Assembly: GCA_024236075.1 (NCBI GenBank)
Contig: JACKLE010000016.1
Coordinates: forward strand, 1-27,494
DNA: 27,494 nt
DNA from: Alphaproteobacteria bacterium
GTDB lineage: Bacteria; Pseudomonadota; Alphaproteobacteria; JACAEB01
Direction of reading: 5' to 3'
Shown here: in pieces, positions 23,332 to 27,494 of the stretch
How the letters are laid out: the number at the start of each line of letters is the position of its first letter
Position numbering within the stretch: the first letter of the stretch is position 1
Program-made: the position numbers and the translations under genes
Notes under the pieces: generated by a model
Databases searched by the model: none
Seen by the model: only the letters and a program-made list of their open reading frames with translations
Told to the model about the DNA's origin: nothing

Positions 23332-23563
23332 ACGCTCGGCCCGTCGGAAGGCCGCATTGTATGCGGACGAATGGGCTCGGCGCCTTGGCCCCGCTGCGGC
23401 CCGAAAAATCTCCGAAGACGCGATCCTCCGTCCACTCCGCTCGTGCGGCGACAGCGCCTCGCCAAGGCCGCCGGCGCGGCGCGTCGCGCGCGCCGGGCCG
23501 ACAACCTCGCGCGTCATAGGATGCACACGGAGCGTATAGCCGTCCGGCAGGCGTCGCGCGAGG
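23332..23563. other. Gene-free stretch between kinase-like/ATPase gene and Usp promoter
   Basis: I see no gene here. It holds two inverted repeats: CCGCAT-TGT-ATGCGG at 23352-23366, 20 nt upstream of the FixK box, and CCGGCGCG (23471-23478) with CGCGCCGG (23489-23496). The latter lies about 70 nt beyond the stop of the kinase-like/ATPase gene and may be its transcription terminator, though no T run follows. Confidence 0.4.
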
Positions 23564-25075
23564 TCAGGACGGCCGAGGCAGCCCCAGCACGGCACAGGCG
23601 CGCTCGAGCGTCGCGCGCGGGCTCCCGTCCGCCGGCAGGCGCGTCCAGCCGGGACCGAGGCCATCGGGCTCGCTCTGGCGCGCGGCGACCTCGGGCGTGG
23701 CGTCGGACGCGTCCGCGACCCGCCCCGCGACGCGCGCGAGGCGCACCTCGAGCGGCGCGTGCAGCCAGAGCCCCGCGAAAGTCGGGGAGACGGCCGCGAT
23801 GCGCGCCCGCGCCTCGTCCTCGCGAAACGTGCCGTCGGCGATCGCGCTCGTCCCCGCGAGCGCGGCGCCGGCACGCTCGGCGAGCGCGGCATAGACGCCG
23901 AGCCGGCGCTCGTCCGTGTAGGCCTCGCGGCCGAGCGGTCCCTCGCCGCGACCCTCCTTGCGCAGAACGTCCGTTCTGAGGAGCCGCGCGCCGCACGGCC
24001 CCGGCAGAAGGGGCGCGAGGCTTTTCGCCGCGAGGCTCTTGCCTGTCCCCGAAAGCCCGCCGATCGCGACGAGGCGCGGCTCCTCCGTCTGCGTCAGATC
24101 CCGCGCGAGGCCGCCATAGGATCGGGCCGCCGCCGCGTCGCCCGCCTCGAGCGAGACCGCAAGGCGCACGACGGCACGCAGCGCCATGAGCGGCGCGACG
24201 AGCGCGAGAGCCCCCTCGCTTTCTCCGGATACGTCCCAATAGCGGTTGAGCGCGGCATTGGCATGCGCGTGAAGGCCGTGATGCCTCAGATCCATGAGGA
24301 GGAAGGCGAGGTCGTAGAGCACGTCGCCCGTCGCGAGGCGCGCATCGAACTCGAGCGCGTCGAACGGCGTCGGCCGGCCGTCGACGAGGCAGATGTTGCG
24401 CAGATGCAGATCGCCGTGGCCATGGCGCACGGCGCCCGCCTCCCGCCGCCGCGCGAGAGGCCCCTCGATCGCGGCGAGGCGGGCGTCGAGCGCGCCGAAG
24501 AGCGCGTGCGGAGGCGCCGCGATCCCATGGCGGCGCGCTCCGTCCGCCGCCGTGCGCCCGAGGCCCGCGAGCACCTCGCCGAGGGGCTCGCAGGCGCCTT
24601 GGGCGCGCACGGGCGGGAGGCCGGCATGAAACCGCGCGACCGCCTCGGCCGTCTCCTCGACAAGCCCGACGGAGAGGCGCCCCGCCCGCGCCATCTCCTC
24701 GAAGAGCGCGCCGTCCGGAAAGCGCCGCATAAGGACGATCCAGTCGGCGATCTCTCCTCCGCCGCCGAGTGCGAAGCCGCCGTCGGCGCCGCGCGTCACC
24801 GGCACGACGTCGAGATAGAGCCCCGGCGCCGTGCGCCGGTTGAGCGCAAGCTCCGCGCGGCACGCCGCCTCGCGCGCCGCGAGAGTCGAGAAATCGGCGA
24901 AGGGCAGACGCACCGCGCGCTTGAGCTTCGCCGCCCGCTCGCCGGCGAGAAAGACATGCGAGAGATGGGTGGAGATGCATGTCGCCGGGCCCGGAAAGCC
25001 TTCGACGCGGCCCGCCTCGAAGGCGGCGAGGATGTCCCCCTGGCCGGGCGCCGGCCCGCCCCGGACGCGCGTCAT
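23564..25075 (-). CDS. Aminoglycoside-phosphotransferase-like / P-loop kinase fusion
   Basis: This is a 503-aa two-domain protein, often named bifunctional aminoglycoside phosphotransferase/ATP-binding protein. The first two thirds resemble an APH/choline-kinase fold: the catalytic loop HGHGDLHLRNICL has the H-x-D-x-x-x-x-N pattern, followed by FDALEFD for metal binding. The last third is a P-loop kinase-like domain with Walker A GGLSGTGKS. The natural substrate is not known, and the name does not imply antibiotic resistance. The start ATG has AGGAGG. It is preceded by a 32-codon ORF and lies upstream of the FixK-controlled universal stress gene on the same strand. Similar proteins often sit near Usp genes in low-oxygen regulons; that link is from memory and weak. 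Confidence 0.88.
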   Translation of the reverse strand: MTRVRGGPAPGQGDILAAFEAGRVEGFPGPATCISTHLSHVFLAGERAAKLKRAVRLPFADFSTLAAREAACRAELALNRRTAPGLYLDVVPVTRGADGGFALGGGGEIADWIVLMRRFPDGALFEEMARAGRLSVGLVEETAEAVARFHAGLPPVRAQGACEPLGEVLAGLGRTAADGARRHGIAAPPHALFGALDARLAAIEGPLARRREAGAVRHGHGDLHLRNICLVDGRPTPFDALEFDARLATGDVLYDLAFLLMDLRHHGLHAHANAALNRYWDVSGESEGALALVAPLMALRAVVRLAVSLEAGDAAAARSYGGLARDLTQTEEPRLVAIGGLSGTGKSLAAKSLAPLLPGPCGARLLRTDVLRKEGRGEGPLGREAYTDERRLGVYAALAERAGAALAGTSAIADGTFREDEARARIAAVSPTFAGLWLHAPLEVRLARVAGRVADASDATPEVAARQSEPDGLGPGWTRLPADGSPRATLERACAVLGLPRPS

Positions 25076-25111
25076 GGGCGTCCTCCTGTGCCATCCGCCC
25101 GAACGGCGATC

Positions 25112-25210
25112 TCACCCGTCGCGGGCGGGCAGGTCGATGGCGCCGAACTGGCGCTCGTACTCGTCCAGCGCCGAATCCTCCGCGATCTGACCCGCGATTC
25201 CCGACGCCAT
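25112..25210 (-). CDS. Small acidic ORF (32 aa) upstream of the kinase-like/ATPase gene
   Basis: This ORF has 33 codons with stop, ATG at 25210, and GAGG very close to the start. The peptide begins MASGIAGQIAEDSALDEYER and is acidic and soluble. About nine of ten third positions are G or C, as in true genes here. It ends 36 nt before the kinase-like/ATPase start on the same strand, so it could be its leader or first operon gene. No family is recognised. Confidence 0.5.
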   Translation of the reverse strand: MASGIAGQIAEDSALDEYERQFGAIDLPARDG

Positions 25211-25406
25211 GACCCTCGTCCCAACCCGAGGGCCTCAGTAACACATTTCCCCGGGACCCGCCTGCAAGCGAAGGATGTTTCGCGCTCGCAAATGCTCTTC
25301 GCTGGCGCGAAGGGAAGGGCTGCCCTATTCTGACCCTTCGTCGGGGCTTGCGGCGCCGTCGCGTGCGGGGTCGCGCGGGAGACGGCTCGCTTTCGGGTCC
25401 ACCGCC

Positions 25407-26312
25407 ATGGAAATGCAGCAAATTCGATACTTCCTGGCGCTGTCGCAGACGCTGAACTTCACGCGTGCGGCCGAGGACTGCAACATCACCCAGCCCGCGC
25501 TGACGCGGGCGATCCAGGCGCTCGAGGCCGAGCTCGGCGGCGAGCTCATCCGGCGCGAGCGGGGCAAGTCGCACCTCACCGAGCTCGGCCGGCGCATGCT
25601 GCCGCTCCTCCAGCAATGCTACGAGGCGGCGAACTCCGCGAAATCCCTCGCCAAGGCCGTCCAGAGCAGCGACGTCGCGCCGCTCTCGCTCGCGGTCTCG
25701 CACAGCGTCAACGTCGCCGTGTTCATTTCGCCGGTGACGGAGCTCTTCCGCGCCTATCCGGGTCTGCAGCTGCGCATCCGGCGGGGGACCGCGGACGAAA
25801 TCCTCTCGATGCTGAAGCAGGGCGATGTCGAGGTCGCGCTCGCGGGCTCGCTGGGCGAGGCCTGGGAGCGCCTCGACAGCTGGCCCATCTTCAGGGACGA
25901 GATCCGCCTCGTCGTCAGCGCGGACCACCCGCTCGGCCGGCGCAACGAGGAGCATATCGGGCTCGAGACGCTCGTCGGCGAGCGCCTTCTGAGCCGCATC
26001 GACTGGGAGAGCGAGGACGAGATCGTCGCCGCGCTGCGCGCCAAGGGCTACGAGCCGGAGGCGGCGCACGAGGTCGAGACCGACCACGATCTCATCGCGC
26101 TTCTGGAGGCCAATGCCGGCGTCGGCTTCGTGCCGGTGAGCGCGCCGCGCTCGGCCCGCGTGCGCCGCCTCAAGCTCAAGGGGCTGGACCTCGAGCGCAC
26201 CGTCGCCGTCTACGCGGTGGCGGGCCGTCTGCGCTCGCCGGTCGCGACGGCGCTCGTGAACCTTCTTCGGGCCACGGACTGGTCCACGCTGGAGCTCACG
26301 AGACCGTCCTGA
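25407..26312 (+). CDS. LysR-family transcriptional regulator
   Basis: This is a 301-aa LTTR. The N-terminal winged helix-turn-helix (residues 1-60) reads IRYFLALSQTLNFTRAAEDC and ITQPALTRAIQALEAELGG, the family pattern. The remainder is a two-lobed effector-binding domain with LRIRRGTADEILSMLKQGDVEVAL and the usual beta strand LVVSADHPLGRR. The start is ATG 25407 at MEMQQIRYF; an in-frame ATG 2 codons later is equally possible and neither has a clear ribosome site. LTTRs usually control a divergent neighbour, but here the divergent side is the 32-aa ORF and kinase-like/ATPase gene, about 200 nt away. The convergent peroxiredoxin-like gene overlaps its 3' end by 17 nt. The inducer is unknown. 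Confidence 0.92.
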   Translation: MEMQQIRYFLALSQTLNFTRAAEDCNITQPALTRAIQALEAELGGELIRRERGKSHLTELGRRMLPLLQQCYEAANSAKSLAKAVQSSDVAPLSLAVSHSVNVAVFISPVTELFRAYPGLQLRIRRGTADEILSMLKQGDVEVALAGSLGEAWERLDSWPIFRDEIRLVVSADHPLGRRNEEHIGLETLVGERLLSRIDWESEDEIVAALRAKGYEPEAAHEVETDHDLIALLEANAGVGFVPVSAPRSARVRRLKLKGLDLERTVAVYAVAGRLRSPVATALVNLLRATDWSTLELTRPS

Positions 26313-27003
26313 GGGCGGCGAGAAGGTCGTCCATCTCCATGCGCCGGCGGTAGTCGGGGTCGACATGGGCCGCCGCCACGATGCCGTCCCGCCCCACGAC
26401 GAAGACCGCGGGGATGGGAAGGACCCAGGCGGCATTCCCCTGATAGCTCGGCACGTCCCAGCCGGCGCCCGCGATGAGGCCCGCCATCTCGTCGCCGACC
26501 CAGATCGCGAGATTGATCGACAGCGCATAGCCGTTGTCCATGTCGGACAGGACGGGAAAGCTCGCATTCGAGACCCGCTTGGTCTCGGTCGTGTACTGCC
26601 GGCGCTCGGGCGCGATGACGACGAGGCGCGCGCCGAGCCGCTCGACCTCCTCCTGCACCTCGCCGAGCGCGATGCCGTTGAGCCGGCAATAGGGGCACCA
26701 GTGCCCGCGCAGGAAGACGATGGCCGCGGGCCCGTCCTTGAGGATATCGGCGAGCGAGACGAGGCGCCCCTGCTCGTCGGGCAGAAGGAAGGGCGGCATG
26801 GGCTCGCCCACCGCCGGCGCGGTCTCGCCCGCTCCCGTCGCCTTCAGCCTATCGACCATCCGGTCGACGGCTTCGGCGAAGGTCGTGCTGAGGCGGCGCA
26901 CCTCTTCGGCGATGACGTCCAGGCGCCGGTTCAGCGGCGCGTCCAGCTCGATCGCGGCCTCGACCGCTCTCTCGAGCTTCTCAACAAGATCGTCGCCAGA
27001 CAT
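26296..27003 (-). CDS. Peroxiredoxin-like (AhpC/TSA family) protein
   Basis: This is a 235-aa thiol protein. An N-terminal helical extension of about 60 residues (heptad-like, LDVIAEEVRRLSTTFAEAVDRM) precedes a thioredoxin-fold AhpC/TSA domain. The active site is Trp-Cys103-Pro-Tyr-Cys106 (GHWCPYCRLNG), a C-x-x-C like that of the peroxiredoxin-like/redoxin group rather than the T-x-x-C of classic AhpC. It may reduce peroxides or act as a disulfide reductase. No signal peptide is seen, so it is cytoplasmic. The ATG at 27003 has GAGGAAA upstream. Its last codons overlap the LysR 3' end on the other strand by 17 nt. Confidence 0.9.
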   Translation of the reverse strand: MSGDDLVEKLERAVEAAIELDAPLNRRLDVIAEEVRRLSTTFAEAVDRMVDRLKATGAGETAPAVGEPMPPFLLPDEQGRLVSLADILKDGPAAIVFLRGHWCPYCRLNGIALGEVQEEVERLGARLVVIAPERRQYTTETKRVSNASFPVLSDMDNGYALSINLAIWVGDEMAGLIAGAGWDVPSYQGNAAWVLPIPAVFVVGRDGIVAAAHVDPDYRRRMEMDDLLAALRTVS

Positions 27004-27051
27004 CGCTGCGTTTCCTCGCCGGAGCGTTTCATCTTACCGCGCCCCCAATTG

Positions 27052-27068
27052 CCGTCCATGCCGGACGG
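27052..27068. other. Short hairpin between NDH-2 and peroxiredoxin-like genes
   Basis: CCGTCC-ATGCC-GGACGG is a perfect 6-bp stem, about 37 nt after the NDH-2 stop and about 50 nt before the peroxiredoxin-like start. A T run (TTTTT) follows only on the plus strand, where no gene ends, so it is a weak terminator candidate. Confidence 0.3.
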
Positions 27069-27104
27069 ACGATGCTTTTTCTGCATGATGTCGATGCCCG
27101 GCGC

Positions 27105-27494
27105 TCATGAGACGGCGCGCAGAGGAGCATGCGGGGCGGCTTCCTCGCTCTCCCCGGCCTTCGCCTCCTCGATCGGGCCGGTGATGAGGCGCGCGCCGCG
27201 CTCGAAGGTGAGGTAGCTCCACAGCCAGTCGAAGGCGACCGCGATGCGGTTGCGGAAGCCGATGAGAAAATAGATGTGGGCGAGCGACCAGACGAGCCAG
27301 CCGAGGAAGCCCTTGAGGCGGACCTTGCCGAAATCGGCGATCGCGGATTTGCGCCCGATGGTCGCCATGGTGCCGAAGTCCTTGTAGACGAAGGGCGCGC
27401 GCGCGGCGGCGCCGGCGATGTCGCGGCGGATGAGCGCGGCGACATGGGCCCCTTCCTGCTTGGCGACCGGGGCGAGCCCCGGCAGCGGCTTTCC
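27105..27494 (-). CDS. ndh: Type II NADH dehydrogenase, C-terminal part (5' end beyond window)
   Basis: This is the C-terminal 129 residues of an NDH-2 flavoprotein; the frame is open to the window edge with no start inside. It begins GKPLPGLAPVAKQEGAHVA, matching the NDH-2 segment near the quinone site. It continues with FVYKDFGTMATIGRKSAI, then the membrane-binding C-terminal helices GFLGWLVWSLAHIYFLIGFRNR and FDWLWSYLTFERGARL. NDH-2 passes electrons from NADH to quinone without pumping protons. The FAD and NAD Rossmann motifs would be upstream and cannot be checked. A roughly 25-residue Ala/Glu tail follows the last conserved segment. Confidence 0.93.
   Translation of the reverse strand, partial: GKPLPGLAPVAKQEGAHVAALIRRDIAGAAARAPFVYKDFGTMATIGRKSAIADFGKVRLKGFLGWLVWSLAHIYFLIGFRNRIAVAFDWLWSYLTFERGARLITGPIEEAKAGESEEAAPHAPLRAVS

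Noticed and set aside
23564..25075. Aminoglycoside resistance suggested by the phosphotransferase-like domain
   Set aside because: The domain is a generic kinase fold fused to a P-loop domain. The family is widespread and chromosomal, with no resistance context here.
23514..26567. Minus-strand open frame of over 1000 codons across the kinase-like/ATPase and LysR region
   Set aside because: It runs out of frame through well-supported genes on both strands; its sequence is low-complexity Arg/Ala/Gly, a product of GC skew by codon position.

Overview
The window is high-GC DNA with dense coding on both strands. FixLJ-FixK, COQ7-type ubiquinone hydroxylation, NDH-2 and DsbB together suggest an aerobic or microaerobic alphaproteobacterium, probably Hyphomicrobiales (Rhizobiales). 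The genus cannot be named from the sequence alone. I see no insertion sequence, prophage, CRISPR array or rRNA. The only RNA gene found is a tRNA-Leu(CAA).

Layout. (1) 1-3371: an oxygen-sensing module. The minus strand holds fixL, fixJ and a receiver-domain response regulator cut by the window edge. A divergent fixK (Crp/FNR family) follows, then a 30-residue membrane-peptide gene. A FixJ-like repeat lies upstream of fixK, and a FixK/FNR-type box lies upstream of the receiver gene. (2) 3452-7170: a basic KGG-type small protein, recQ, and an exported sulfatase. (3) 7175-15333: two divergent, tightly packed gene sets. The minus set is a HAD-UbiA fusion, an extended SDR, an SMR-like small transporter, a small unknown, a GMC oxidoreductase and a second SDR. 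The plus set is a GT87-like membrane glycosyltransferase and an unknown membrane protein. Together they look like a complete lipid-linked pentose pathway: synthesis, modification, flipping and transfer. (4) 15367-18571: a DHA2-type MFS exporter and a TPR-like/VanY carboxypeptidase. (5) 18737-21866: a GGDEF-EAL protein, tRNA-Leu, dsbB and coq7. (6) 21928-25210: a small unknown, a tandem universal stress protein, a kinase-like/ATPase fusion and a 32-codon ORF. The stress protein has a perfectly palindromic FixK/FNR box about 43 bp before a predicted start site. (7) 25407-27494: a LysR regulator convergent with a peroxiredoxin-like protein, then the 3' part of a type II NADH dehydrogenase.

How the genes work together. 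FixL (haem PAS) and FixJ should activate fixK when oxygen is low. FixK carries the E-x-x-S-R recognition pattern expected to bind TTGAN6TCAA-type sites. Two such sites occur here, one before the receiver gene beside fixJ (possible feedback) and one before the universal stress protein. The window may therefore hold both a sensor cascade and one of its targets. The most novel candidate is the 7.2-15.3 kb cluster. It resembles mycobacterial decaprenyl-phosphoryl-pentose synthesis in its first steps and the Arn system in its flippase. In place of DprE1 it offers a GMC-family oxidoreductase. That pathway is inferred, not shown.
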